Both the position numbers and the translations under genes were made by a program. A DNA stretch of 64,000 nt from UBA4781 sp963674975. GTDB lineage: Bacteria; Chloroflexota; Anaerolineae; Anaerolineales; Anaerolineaceae. A model generated the notes under the pieces. The model was given only the letters and a program-made list of their open reading frames with translations, made no database searches and was not told the DNA's origin. This document shows positions 32,680-41,836 of this stretch, one piece after another; the first letter of the stretch is position 1; every line of letters starts with the position of its first letter. The stretch is from NCBI GenBank assembly GCA_963674975.1, contig OY771913.1, positions 1,054,001-1,118,000 on the forward strand. Direction: 5' to 3'.

Positions 32680-33350
32680 AAACGCGACTTGACCACAAGA
32701 CGCGCTATCTGCAGATCGCATTCAACTACGACGCCTGGATGGTGCAGCACATCCTGCCGCAGATCCCGCAGCACCCGCGCATTCTGATCGAAGCGGGAAC
32801 TCCCTACATTAAAAGGGAGGGCGCGCGGGGCATCGCGCTCATCCGGCGTATGTGGGATGGTATTGTGGTGGCAGACATCAAAATAGCAGACGGCGCGTTA
32901 GGTGAAGTGCAAATGGCTCACCACGCAGGCGCCGACGCCGTCACGGTGCTGGGGAACGCTCCATATGAAACCCTTGACCTGGTGATCGCCACCTGCCGCC
33001 AGTTGAACATGATCTCGATGGTGGATATGGTGGGCGCGCAGGATCCCCTGAAAGTGCTCATGAAGCTCAAAGCGCCCCCCGATGTGGTGGTGCTGCACCG
33101 CGGCAGGGATGAGGAAAGCACGCGCAGCAAGGTCATCCAGTACCGGCATGTGAATCGCCTGCGCAGCAAGTATGATGTGCTCATCTCGGCGGCTGGCGGT
33201 CTGGATGTGAAAGGCGCGCGCAGCGCCATCTTCAACGGCGCCAACATCGTGGTCGCCAACCTGGTGCAGCCCGGAGATAAATGGACCGGCATCTCCACCC
33301 GCGAAAACGTAGGCGATATGGCGAAAGCCTTCCTGACCACCATTGAATAA
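32676..33350 (+). CDS. HPS/OMP-decarboxylase-superfamily TIM-barrel protein
   Basis: A 224-residue beta/alpha barrel with IEAGTPYIKREG, the signature VADIKIADG (the DxKxxD metal/substrate motif of the hexulose-phosphate synthase and OMP decarboxylase superfamily), AGADAVTVLGNAP, MVDMVGA and a phosphate-binding end SAAGGLDVKGARSAIFNGANIVV. Members include 3-hexulose-6-phosphate synthase and 3-keto-L-gulonate-6-phosphate decarboxylase; the exact substrate cannot be set from sequence. The start overlaps the slipin stop (ATGA), an unusual pairing that implies coupled expression. Confidence 0.85.
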   Translation: MKTRLDHKTRYLQIAFNYDAWMVQHILPQIPQHPRILIEAGTPYIKREGARGIALIRRMWDGIVVADIKIADGALGEVQMAHHAGADAVTVLGNAPYETLDLVIATCRQLNMISMVDMVGAQDPLKVLMKLKAPPDVVVLHRGRDEESTRSKVIQYRHVNRLRSKYDVLISAAGGLDVKGARSAIFNGANIVVANLVQPGDKWTGISTRENVGDMAKAFLTTIE

Positions 33351-33376
33351 AGCGGTTTCATTATGATGATTGCACG

Positions 33377-33407
33377 ATACTGCCGGAGGGTATCCTTCCG
33401 GCAGTAT
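33377..33407 (+). terminator. hairpin terminator after the slipin/HPS-like pair
   Basis: ATACTGCCGGA (33377-33387) pairs with TCCGGCAGTAT (33397-33407); the T tract after it is short. Confidence 0.7.
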
Positions 33408-33430
33408 TTAAGATATATTGAACAAAAGCT

Positions 33431-34411
33431 GTGGCAGAAAATAAAAAGAAAAACTTCCTACCCGCACTTACCCTGCTGCTGACCGCGCCTGTTTTTGGGG
33501 AAGTGCTTTCCACTTCCTCCCCGCCCGTGGAATTCTTTCAGCCCGCCACATTCCTGATCCTGGTCGGATTGTATGGAAGCGGTGCGCTGCTGGTGCGCGA
33601 GTGCGCGCGCAGGTGGCATAAAGGCTGGATATCCATTTTGCTGCTGGGGATGGCATATGGCATCTATGAAGAGGGGTTGGTAGTACGCAGCTTCTTCGAT
33701 CCCAACTGGGTGGATATCGGATTGCTGGGCAGCTACGGCAGAATGGCGGGCATCAACTGGATCTGGAGCATTTCCCTGACCATCTACCACGCGGTGGTGA
33801 GCATCGGGCTTCCTATTTTGGTAGCGGAACTGCTGTTCCCGCAGCAGCGCGCAAAACCCTGGCTTGGAAAAACCGGGCTGATCGTAACGGGATTGGTTTT
33901 CGCGTCCTTCCTCTTCTTCGCTTCGGCGTTAAAGCTATACGCAATTTCTGCCGGTCAATTCCTGTTATGCCTGGCTTGTATGGCAGCCTTAGTCTTGTTT
34001 GCATATAAATGGAAAGACGGCTGGCTTGAAGTGAAGAACAAGAAAAGTGTTAAGCCGGGCAAGATCGGTTTCGGCGGATTCGCCTGGATGCTGCTGCTCA
34101 TATTTGGAATGTGGCTGCTGCCTGCCCTGAACCTGCCCGCCGGACTGACCTCCATTTTTCTGGCTGCCCTGCCCTGGTTGGGCGTGCGCCAGATGAAGCG
34201 CTGGAACTGCGAAGCATGGAGCGAGCGCCAGCAGTTGGCAATGACAGTCGGGCTGCTGACTCCCTGGTTCGTTATGTCCATCATCGGGGAACTGCAGAAC
34301 GCTTCCCGCTCGGATGACACGCGCGGCTTGATCGTCGCTGCGCTGCTGGTGCTGGCGGGGCTGCTCCTGCTGCGCTGGCGCATCGGGAAACGCGAGAAAG
34401 AGCAGGGATAG
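33431..34411 (+). CDS. polytopic membrane protein of unknown function
   Basis: A 326-residue protein, apparently starting with GTG at 33431, with eight to ten hydrophobic segments. A conserved-looking acidic patch lies in the third segment (LLGMAYGIYEEGLVVRSFFDPNW) and an HAVV motif in the next; a Glu pair in such a place recalls CPBP-type intramembrane proteases, but the rest of that motif is not evident. The last part is a Leu-rich helix with a basic tail. The base composition matches the chromosomal left side. It ends just before the tRNA-Lys(CTT) promoter. I do not recognise the family. Confidence 0.75.
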   Translation: MAENKKKNFLPALTLLLTAPVFGEVLSTSSPPVEFFQPATFLILVGLYGSGALLVRECARRWHKGWISILLLGMAYGIYEEGLVVRSFFDPNWVDIGLLGSYGRMAGINWIWSISLTIYHAVVSIGLPILVAELLFPQQRAKPWLGKTGLIVTGLVFASFLFFASALKLYAISAGQFLLCLACMAALVLFAYKWKDGWLEVKNKKSVKPGKIGFGGFAWMLLLIFGMWLLPALNLPAGLTSIFLAALPWLGVRQMKRWNCEAWSERQQLAMTVGLLTPWFVMSIIGELQNASRSDDTRGLIVAALLVLAGLLLLRWRIGKREKEQG

Positions 34412-34420
34412 GACTGTTCA

Positions 34421-34448
34421 TTGACAGGCTCTCCAAATACGATATAAT
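34421..34448 (+). promoter_or_regulatory. promoter of tRNA-Lys(CTT)
   Basis: TTGACA (34421-34426), 16-bp spacer, TATAAT (34443-34448), 10 bp before the tRNA. Confidence 0.88.
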
Positions 34449-34458
34449 TTTTCCACGC

Positions 34459-34531
<73 letters not shown>

Positions 34532-34788
34532 TTTTGTGTTTTAAAAGGAGGGTGGTTGAAAATCCATTCAAATGGTTAATTCAAATTCTTTTTTTTAAAG
34601 ACTCATATTCTTGATTCTTATTTTAATAATCAAACAAGTAAATATTTTAGCTTAACAAAAAACTGAACTCATTTTCTTTAATTGGAATAAAATTATCATA
34701 ATTAATTTTATCTAACCTCAATTTATACAATTTCACGATTCCATTGAAGATCAAGCCAGATTTTAAATAAATTAGGAGGGTATTTTGT

Positions 34789-36033
34789 ATGACAAAGCAT
34801 AAGGTATTCCGAACAACGTTTTCAATATATCAATCGGCAGGAATTATTGGAGAAGGCGGGGCAGGTATTATCTACAATGTAATTAATCAAAACGAAGAAT
34901 CATTCGCTATCAAACTTTTGAAAAAGGAAAATCTCAACAACGAGAGACTTGGAAGGTTTAAAAATGAAATACATTTTTGCCAAAGAAATACCCATAAAAA
35001 CATTATCAAAATTCTTGATCATGGCACTTTTTTTGATGATGAAGACTATATTCCATTTTATGTGATGCCAATTTATTCTTCATCATTAAGGCTATTGATT
35101 AATGAAAAAATAAATCATGAAAAAATATTGCTATATTATTCTAAAATTTTGGATGGGATGGAATCCGCTCATCTTCAGGGTATCTATCATCGAGATTTAA
35201 AGCCAGAAAATATTTTATTTGATGTTGAAGAGGAAAATTTAATTATCGCTGATTTCGGTATTGCACGATTCATAGAGGAAAACCTCCTCACAGCTGTAGA
35301 AACTAGACCAGGAACACGGTTAGCAAATTTTCAGTATGCCGCTCCCGAACAAAGAATTAGGGGGAAGGAAATTGGAGTTGAAGCGGATATTTATGCATTA
35401 GGTCTTATTTTAAATGAAATGTTTACAGGTGAAATACCTTATGGAACGGATTTTATACAAATTCGCCAAATTGATAAGGAATATGCATACCTAGATAAAT
35501 TAGTATCAGAAATGATTAAACAATCGCCGGATCAACGAATAAAATCAATCCAAGAAATTAAGCAGAAGTTAATTAGTTATGGAAATGAATTTATTACACA
35601 TCAAAGAATTAGTAAATTAGAAAATACTGTCATTACAACTTCAGATATAGATGATCCTTTGATATTGAATCCGCCAGAATTGATTAATTTCGACTATCAA
35701 GATGGTAATTTAATATTAATTCTTAGTAAAGAGGTTAATCCATTGTGGGTTTGGGCTCTGAACAATATGGGAAATTACAGCAGTGTTCATGGAAAAGATC
35801 CAGAGAGATTCAAGATACTCAAGAATAAAGCAATTATTCCAGCAAGTGATCAAAGTGAAGCCCAAGCAATCATCAACTATTTTGAAACATGGTTACCAAA
35901 GGCGAATTCTGTTTATGAACAAAAAGTACGAAAAGATATAGAAAATAAAGAAAAAGAGGAACGACAAAGATTACAAGCAGAAATTGAGAAGCAAAAACAA
36001 AGAGAACGAATTTTGAAAGATGTCAAGATATAA
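34789..36033 (+). CDS. Hanks-type Ser/Thr protein kinase
   Basis: A 414-residue kinase. Gly loop GEGGAG (21-26), Lys42 in FAIKLL, catalytic loop HRDLKPEN (134-141), DFG (155-157), the APE equivalent YAAPEQ and an activation segment with several Thr indicate an active enzyme. The kinase domain ends near residue 270. A ~90-residue region follows, then a charged coiled coil (EKQKQRERILKDVKI region). There is no transmembrane helix, unlike many PknB-type kinases, so it is cytoplasmic. AT-rich coding and position after tRNA-Lys mark it as horizontally acquired. It overlaps the next gene by 14 nt, so the pair probably works together. Confidence 0.93.
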   Translation: MTKHKVFRTTFSIYQSAGIIGEGGAGIIYNVINQNEESFAIKLLKKENLNNERLGRFKNEIHFCQRNTHKNIIKILDHGTFFDDEDYIPFYVMPIYSSSLRLLINEKINHEKILLYYSKILDGMESAHLQGIYHRDLKPENILFDVEEENLIIADFGIARFIEENLLTAVETRPGTRLANFQYAAPEQRIRGKEIGVEADIYALGLILNEMFTGEIPYGTDFIQIRQIDKEYAYLDKLVSEMIKQSPDQRIKSIQEIKQKLISYGNEFITHQRISKLENTVITTSDIDDPLILNPPELINFDYQDGNLILILSKEVNPLWVWALNNMGNYSSVHGKDPERFKILKNKAIIPASDQSEAQAIINYFETWLPKANSVYEQKVRKDIENKEKEERQRLQAEIEKQKQRERILKDVKI

Positions 36034-36487
36034 GAATAATGAACCACAATTCATATCTTTACGAAAGAAATATATGTGTTATGCAATAAGTGATCTTAAT
36101 TCAAAAAAATGGTCAATTGAGTTCGAATTTACAAGGAGATCTATCAAACAAAATTTACCTGTTATTAGTGGCATATATATGATTCTGCAAAGTGAATACT
36201 ATCAAAGATATAAAGGTAAAACAAGAATACTAAAAATAGGCAAATCCAATAATTTACGCCACGAAATAGAAAACCATCTTAATATACATACTTGTACAAA
36301 TCGTATCCATCGAATAAAAAAATATAATAACCAAAAAATCTTTTTCAAATTCATGTTAGTTGATAATGAGAAGATTGATGAAAAGGAAAAATCCTTATTA
36401 ATAGAATTCGAAGATGAATTTTGGGATTTACCAATTCTAAATTCACAAAGAGGTTATGTTAGAGGAGAAGATTTGAAATATAAATAA
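36020..36487 (+). CDS. GIY-YIG-like nuclease-fold protein paired with the kinase
   Basis: A 155-residue protein with a GIY-YIG-like core: GIY at 51-53 (SGIYMIL), KIG at 72-74 (LKIGKSNNLR, Arg80), a Glu in a following helix (KEKSLLIEF) and a terminal Asn (LNSQRG). The second Tyr of the YIG motif is Lys, so catalysis may be altered. The N-terminal 45 residues are a separate basic segment. It starts within the kinase gene (14-nt overlap), a strong sign of translational coupling. Kinase plus nuclease pairs occur in phage-defence islands, but no family match can be claimed here. Confidence 0.68.
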   Translation: MSRYKNNEPQFISLRKKYMCYAISDLNSKKWSIEFEFTRRSIKQNLPVISGIYMILQSEYYQRYKGKTRILKIGKSNNLRHEIENHLNIHTCTNRIHRIKKYNNQKIFFKFMLVDNEKIDEKEKSLLIEFEDEFWDLPILNSQRGYVRGEDLKYK

Positions 36488-36761
36488 CAGAAATTTTTCT
36501 GTATAATTATTATCTTCGTACAAGCTTCATTTTGCGACCAACTTTTAGCCTGTTTTTATAAAAATTTCTTTCAAAATTCAACAATGTCATGCCTATGAAG
36601 AATACCCAGCAATCCCCTAGTATGCGAGTTTTTGAAGGATTGTAAAATAAGGAAAACTATTTTGAATCCCTATCTTTATATAAAGAATTAAATTTTTATT
36701 CTATAGTTCTATACAAGTAAGAAGAGACGGTAATATGATTACTGAAAAGGTTGTTGCGATT

Positions 36762-38065
36762 GTGTGTCAGTTTTTCTGTAAATTAGGCACAGATCCTTTC
36801 ACTATCTAAATAATATCCTAGCTACTCTCCATATTCAAATAAATTCTGCCAAATTCCCATTCTTCACTGAATTCCATCAGAATAGATAAAACAAGCCGCA
36901 AACAAGATGTTTCATTGGGAAATACTCGTATAACTCTGGTGCGCCGCTTGATCTCTTGACTGAGCCGCTCCATGTAATTAGAAGTTCTCAAGCGTCTTTG
37001 ATGTGGCTTTGGAAACGAGAAAACAGTAAATACTTCAGGGATATTGACTTCCATCCAGTCAGCCAATTCAGATGTTGTATCAGCATACTTCTCAACCTTT
37101 TCTCTAAGATATGATTCTGCCACCTTTTGATCAGGCGTATTGAAGATAGTGCGAATGTCTTCAGCTATTTCTCCCCGCATATCTTTTTTATGCACATAAT
37201 GCCCAGCATTTTGCTGCAAGTGAAATTGACAGCGCTGCCAGGGAACACCTGTAAATACAGCTTTACGTGCTGCTCCCATGCCCGCATGATTGTCGCTAAT
37301 GATCAACTTCACTCCATGCAATCCGCGTTTAACCAGTCCTTCCATGAATGACCGCCAGTGGGCTTCTGCCTCGCTCAGAGACACAGAAATACCCAAAATA
37401 GCCCTTTTCCCATCCTTTTTCACCCCGCTGGCTATCAAAATGGCTGCATCTCTCACGCTCCCAGCTTGACTGACCTTCTCGTAGCGCGCATCCAGATACA
37501 GATAGACTATTTCGCCCAAAGGTCTGCTGCGCCATCTTTCCAGCTCTTCATCCAGTGTTTGAGCTGCCCGGCTGACCTGGCTGGCACTGATCTGCGTTCC
37601 GCATAGCCTCTCTGTGATGGCTGCCACCTTGCGCGTGGATACCCCTTGCACATACATCTCCGCCAGTGTCAACAGCAAAGCTCGTTCACTTCGTATGCCT
37701 TTTTCCAGAGAGTTGGGATACAAACCACCTTCACGTACCTGCGGGACTTCAAAAGTCACCTCACCAACCCGCGTCTTGACGGTCTTGGGTTTATACCCAT
37801 TGGCGTGTCCTTGCCTCTCAGCTGTGCGTTCATATGGTTTGGCTCCCAGATAGTTCTCCCGCTCAATACGCATGGCTTCGTTTACCATCACGCGGATTAG
37901 ATCGGGTAATCCTTCCAGGCCTTGTTTTGTCAGCTGTTCCAGATATTCGTTTGGTAATGTACAATCACTCTTATAGATCATGGTTCTCATCCTTTCTTGG
38001 TTTACGAGACTACTGAAAGGATACCGTGATCTACATTTTTATAAATTACAGAAAATTTGAAACAC
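36762..38065. mobile_element. IS256-family insertion sequence
   Basis: About 1.3 kb bounded by imperfect terminal inverted repeats: 36762 onward reads GTGTGTCAGTTTTTCTGTAA, and the right end, read inward from 38065, gives GTGTTTCAAATTTTCTGTAA (about 20 of 24 positions match when extended). It contains one intact transposase on the minus strand. Its composition is less AT-rich than the surroundings. I see no convincing 8-9 bp target duplication, so the exact ends are uncertain by a few bases. Confidence 0.85.
36818..37981 (-). CDS. IS256-family (mutator-type) transposase
   Basis: A 387-residue DDE transposase with the family box YLDARYEKV (first Asp), LIISDNHAGM (second Asp), the CQFHLQQNA segment and the final Glu in RTSNYMERLSQEIKRRTRVI. 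It looks full length and uninterrupted, so the element may still be mobile. ATG 37981 is preferred for spacing to AAGGA; 37990 is also in frame. It lies between the kinase/GIY-YIG pair and an unknown membrane protein, inside the tRNA-Lys island. Confidence 0.95.
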   Translation of the reverse strand: MIYKSDCTLPNEYLEQLTKQGLEGLPDLIRVMVNEAMRIERENYLGAKPYERTAERQGHANGYKPKTVKTRVGEVTFEVPQVREGGLYPNSLEKGIRSERALLLTLAEMYVQGVSTRKVAAITERLCGTQISASQVSRAAQTLDEELERWRSRPLGEIVYLYLDARYEKVSQAGSVRDAAILIASGVKKDGKRAILGISVSLSEAEAHWRSFMEGLVKRGLHGVKLIISDNHAGMGAARKAVFTGVPWQRCQFHLQQNAGHYVHKKDMRGEIAEDIRTIFNTPDQKVAESYLREKVEKYADTTSELADWMEVNIPEVFTVFSFPKPHQRRLRTSNYMERLSQEIKRRTRVIRVFPNETSCLRLVLSILMEFSEEWEFGRIYLNMESS

Positions 38066-38198
38066 TGGCTAAGGTAGTTACATTTAAATAATTTATATTC
38101 ATTAAACTTACATTATAGATACATCAATAATTAAATAAATTGAACCTAAAATTGATACAATAATAGATGATTATGAAAAAATTTTTTAGATAAAAAGA

Positions 38199-38783
38199 AT
38201 GAAAAAAAAGAAGCTTTTTCAAAGTAAGATGAAAAACATGGGAGATACAGCCAGAATAAATTATGAAATGGCTAGATGGGAATTAATTTATAGAATTGAT
38301 CTTAGAGATCGAGCTTTGAATAACTACATAGTCGCAATTGGAGCTATTTTTACTATCGCATTTTCTAGATCTGATAAGAACTATTCTCTTCTATTAATTA
38401 TTCCATTTATTGCGCTTGGTACTACTATTATCACTGAACAACATAATGCAATGATTGGTAGATTGGGTTATTTTCTATCTGAAGAACTTGGTCCATTCTT
38501 TGACGAAATAGATGAATATGCTCCACATTGGGACCATTCTCGTGGATTGTTAAATCCCTCATTAAAAGCCCCCGGATTTTTAAATAGAGTATGGGGACAT
38601 GCTCTACTTTTAATAACCCCATCTTTAATAGCTTTATACTTAAATTATCATCTTTTTAATTTAGTAAATTTTCATTTTGAATCTATTATTTGGTATTTGG
38701 ACTTTATTGTTACGGTCTTCACAACAATTAGTATTTTTCTTGTTGAAAAATTTAGAAAGCATATATATAAGTTATATAAGTAA
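38199..38783 (+). CDS. four-helix membrane protein of unknown function
   Basis: A 194-residue protein with a polar N-terminus, two adjacent hydrophobic helices (~45-60, ~65-82), a central soluble stretch with acidic and aromatic residues (EELGPFFDEIDEYAPHWDHS), and two further helices (~130-150, ~163-182). AT-rich codon use matches the island. The two-plus-two helix plan with a charged middle recalls small membrane effectors in defence clusters, but I see no recognisable motif. No ribosome site is obvious; the start may lie at 38199 or at the Met 12 residues further on. Confidence 0.6.
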   Translation: MKKKKLFQSKMKNMGDTARINYEMARWELIYRIDLRDRALNNYIVAIGAIFTIAFSRSDKNYSLLLIIPFIALGTTIITEQHNAMIGRLGYFLSEELGPFFDEIDEYAPHWDHSRGLLNPSLKAPGFLNRVWGHALLLITPSLIALYLNYHLFNLVNFHFESIIWYLDFIVTVFTTISIFLVEKFRKHIYKLYK

Positions 38784-39857
38784 ATTATTTCTATAATCTT
38801 CAAAAGAGCTTATTGTGGTTCGTGTTTGTAGATCATATTACTATATACTTAATTTTACTTTCTATATAATACAAAAGAAATTTCCTATGTGCTTAGATCC
38901 TCTTTCTATGTGTATACCAATAATGCATCTTGTACATGATGCTCTACGTGGACAAACTAACAATTGTTCTGTGTATTTTATGGATACACTGCCTACTACT
39001 GATGCCTAACTATTAATCAGTAAGTTCAGGGGGCGTCCCCTTGGTGCGTCCTTGAAAATACCATAGAATTATATTTTCTAATCGCCTGTATCTATATTCC
39101 GTTTTAATAATCTAACAGTAAGTTTTTAGGTGCAATTTATTACAAACAATTTCTCAATTTATAATGATATTTCTTCTTTTTCTAACGAGATGGGAAGTGA
39201 TGCATGAAGGTTTTCCATTAACCTTTCCTCTTCAGATTGCTAAATATACTCATTGTCAGAATCTGAAAGCTGTTCATCTTCTGAACTATTTATATCTTTT
39301 CCTTTTTAGGATTGGATAATTAACCTTTTTTAAGACATTTTTCAATAAACAGTCCGTGAGTAATATTATTCCATGATTCTTCATTGTGAAAGACAGAGGG
39401 ATAATCGCTCATACCCTTTAGGTATTATTCATGTTTCTTCAACAATTCTATTTACCTAGTATTTCTAGAAGTTTCCAAGAAAATTTTTTTCTTAGAACAT
39501 TGATAAAACCATACCACTAATTCATAGAAGTACCGATTAATTAGAGTAGAAATCACAAAATAATAATCAGGATTCTAAAAGATGATCGCTTATTATATTT
39601 CTCTGTAAGTCTTATTTCTTCTTCATTTACCTGTTCGAGAACAAGATTAATATGATCCTTAGGATTTATTTGGGATGATAACCCGTAAAAGAAAAGAATG
39701 ATTAAACCTGATATATCTAGAAAAAGACCAATTGAGTTTAATATATTTTTAAAGAATATTTGTTCTTTTTTATCATACTATCATTCTAGAAACAAGAAAT
39801 TGGATACATATAATTAAACTATAAGAAATAATCATAAACGCAAATTCTAGATAATTT
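38784..39857. other. gene-poor AT-rich stretch with a decayed tRNA-Lys fragment
   Basis: About 1.07 kb with frequent stops in all frames and no ORF I can support. It holds the tRNA-Lys remnant at 39006-39050. The rest resembles decayed coding DNA or junction sequence between successive insertions. Confidence 0.6.
39006..39050 (+). repeat. degenerate tRNA-Lys(CTT) 3' fragment
   Basis: 45 bases that align without gaps to the anticodon-to-acceptor part of the tRNA at 34459, with TTAATCAGTA and TGGTGCGTC preserved and scattered substitutions elsewhere. It cannot form a tRNA. Read as an old attachment-site relic. Confidence 0.75.
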
Positions 39858-39872
39858 TTGGAGGGAAATAAC

Positions 39873-40835
39873 ATGATTTATTTGGAAATGTCAAGGGATA
39901 TTGATCATGGGGGAGGTAACTGGTGTTTTCCAAATTGCATCTGGGCTCCTAATGAAAAACGCGGTGGAGGATCTTGGCCTTTCTGGTCAAAAATAATGGG
40001 GGTTAGAGAAGGTGATATAGTAGTCCATTTGAGAGGTATAAATCCGGATGCAAGATTTGTCGGTTTTTCATATGCGTCTGGTGATGGATATATTACAAGT
40101 CAGAAGCCGCCATTGGCAAAAGGGTGGAGTTATTCGAATAAATTCTATCGCGCGAATCTTGAAGGGTTCACTCCATTTTATAATCCCATAAACTTATTAG
40201 ATATATTCGGCTCTCGTAAAAATGAGCTAGAAAAATATCTGGAAAAACACAAAAACATACCTGAGCAAGGTAAAAATATTTTTTATGTTGAGCAATCAGG
40301 AAAACTACAATGTTTAAATGGAGCATATTTATCAGATATCGATGAATTATTATTATTTGCGTTATTCGGCAGCAGTGATTCGCTACATACTTCATTAAAT
40401 GAGCCTCCGATTATTACTATACAGACAAGCACTCAGATATCAACAATTAGAACACGATTGGGACATTCCAAATTTTCGTTGGAAGTAAAAAAGCACTATA
40501 AATATCAATGTTGTTTTCCAGGTTGTTCAGTCGATGATCCAAGGTTTTTAGTCGCCTCGCATATAGCAAGATGGACTGATAATGAATCACTAAGAGGAGA
40601 TTTAAGAAACGGTCTTTGTTTCTGCCTGATGCATGATAAAGCATTTGAGAATGGTGTATTTACACTGGATGATGATTTCAGAATATTCGCCAATCCTTTA
40701 GAAAAAGAAAATAAATCGTTGATAATTAAGGAAATAATCCACCACCATGGAGAAAGCATAAAAATTATAGAAATTAAACCCTCACTTAATGCTTTACATG
40801 AGCATAGAGAAAGGGTTGATATTCAAATAAAATGA
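39873..40835 (+). CDS. EVE/PUA-like domain fused to HNH endonuclease
   Basis: A 320-residue protein. Residues 1-~110 have features of an EVE/PUA-like reader domain (GNWCFPNCIWAP, the WPFWSKIMGVREGDIVVHL strand, FVGFSYASGDG, YRANLEGFTPF). The C-terminal ~120 residues are an HNH nuclease of the HNH_2 type (CCFPGCSVDD, ASHIARW, LRNGLCFCLMHDKAFENGVFTL). A modified-base reader joined to a nuclease is the plan of type IV-like restriction enzymes, so this probably cuts DNA carrying modified bases. GGAGG precedes ATG 39873. AT-rich, inside the tRNA-Lys island. Confidence 0.8.
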   Translation: MIYLEMSRDIDHGGGNWCFPNCIWAPNEKRGGGSWPFWSKIMGVREGDIVVHLRGINPDARFVGFSYASGDGYITSQKPPLAKGWSYSNKFYRANLEGFTPFYNPINLLDIFGSRKNELEKYLEKHKNIPEQGKNIFYVEQSGKLQCLNGAYLSDIDELLLFALFGSSDSLHTSLNEPPIITIQTSTQISTIRTRLGHSKFSLEVKKHYKYQCCFPGCSVDDPRFLVASHIARWTDNESLRGDLRNGLCFCLMHDKAFENGVFTLDDDFRIFANPLEKENKSLIIKEIIHHHGESIKIIEIKPSLNALHEHRERVDIQIK

Positions 40836-40905
40836 GAATACATAAAGAAAGAAATGTTGCTTAATTTTGATTTAAACTGTTTGTAATTAATGAATTGGAG
40901 GGAAA

Positions 40906-41157
40906 ATGCTTTTAGCAGATCAAATAAGGAATTATGTACTGAACCAAATAATCATTCCTGCTCGAGTAGATGGAAATAGATTCGTTGTAGTTCGATCTGG
41001 TAATGTCCATAAAGCAATGAGATTAAATAACCGTATACCAGCTGTCTGTGGAGCTATCGGATCATATAAGTTCCTTGAACAAGCAAATGTTAAATTGATT
41101 TCAAGAAAAGGACCAAATCAAGGTATGACTGTTGAATGGGTTTTCGAATTACATTAA
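40906..41157 (+). CDS. small conserved-looking protein of unknown function
   Basis: An 83-residue basic protein with a good ribosome site (GGAGGGAAA before ATG). It has a helix at the N-terminus (ADQIRNYVLNQIIIPARV), two beta-like segments (RFVVVRSG) and a C-terminal MTVEWVFEL strand. No transmembrane helix or recognised motif. It lies 70 bp downstream of the EVE-HNH gene on the same strand and may be a partner or an independent cargo gene. Confidence 0.6.
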   Translation: MLLADQIRNYVLNQIIIPARVDGNRFVVVRSGNVHKAMRLNNRIPAVCGAIGSYKFLEQANVKLISRKGPNQGMTVEWVFELH

Positions 41158-41513
41158 TTCAATTATTGGAATTTACTTTTCAAGAATTATTTGCGAGAAT
41201 GTTTTTTCTACTAATCAACAAAACTATAAGAGAATTTTCTTGTCTATACTTTATCGTTTTAGGCACAATTCGAGTGAGACATGGTGGAAACAGTACATAA
41301 TAGACGTTATACTACGCAATTGATATACTGATTAATGTTTTCTAATTATTGAATTCATGGTAAAGATATTATGACTCTTCATAGGAGAATCGCAAGGTTG
41401 ATATGTTATATCAACTTAATTAACTATTGTTAGATTTCCATAAAATAATGACAATCTTATCCAGTTTAACAAATACTGCTTCCTCAAGATCATTCCTATA
41501 GCATAATTAATCT
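41158..41513. other. AT-rich intergenic stretch
   Basis: About 355 bases with no supported ORF, RNA gene or clear repeat. It ends where composition suddenly rises at the fragment 41514-41807. Confidence 0.5.
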
Positions 41514-41807
41514 ATGGAAAGTAAAGCGCTGGTCACCGGTCATGACGCCCTGAGAACAATGCGAGCCGCCAGCAGGGTCACGACCATGTTTACCACCTCA
41601 AGCGGGATGTTTCTCACGACCGAGCTGCAGACCATGTTGTTCCTCACAACAGAGCGATACCACGGACCCTTCACGATCAATATTGAGGGACATCTTCCTC
41701 TTAAACTTTCTGCATCTGCAAACTCGATCCGGCTGCGGGAAAACGGTATCCAGTTTGAAGATCCTAATTGGCACGTCAGGTTAACAATGGAAACACAATG
41801 CTATTAG
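41514..41807 (+). pseudogene. gene fragment of higher GC, possibly the start of a DUF2877/AllH-like gene
   Basis: A 97-codon frame whose composition (near 50% GC) stands out from its AT-rich surroundings. The encoded HGPFTINIEGHLPLKL segment and the preceding strand pattern vaguely recall the N-terminus of DUF2877 (AllH-like) proteins, which are about three times longer. There is no ribosome site and the frame ends abruptly. I read it as a remnant left by recombination; the family guess is weak. Confidence 0.4.
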
Positions 41808-41836
41808 CAAGAAAACAAGTTTTCTTATATCTGGGT

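Noticed and set aside
38815..39009. ORF of 64 codons on the plus strand
   Set aside because: No ribosome site, Cys/Tyr-rich low-information translation, and it runs into the tRNA relic.
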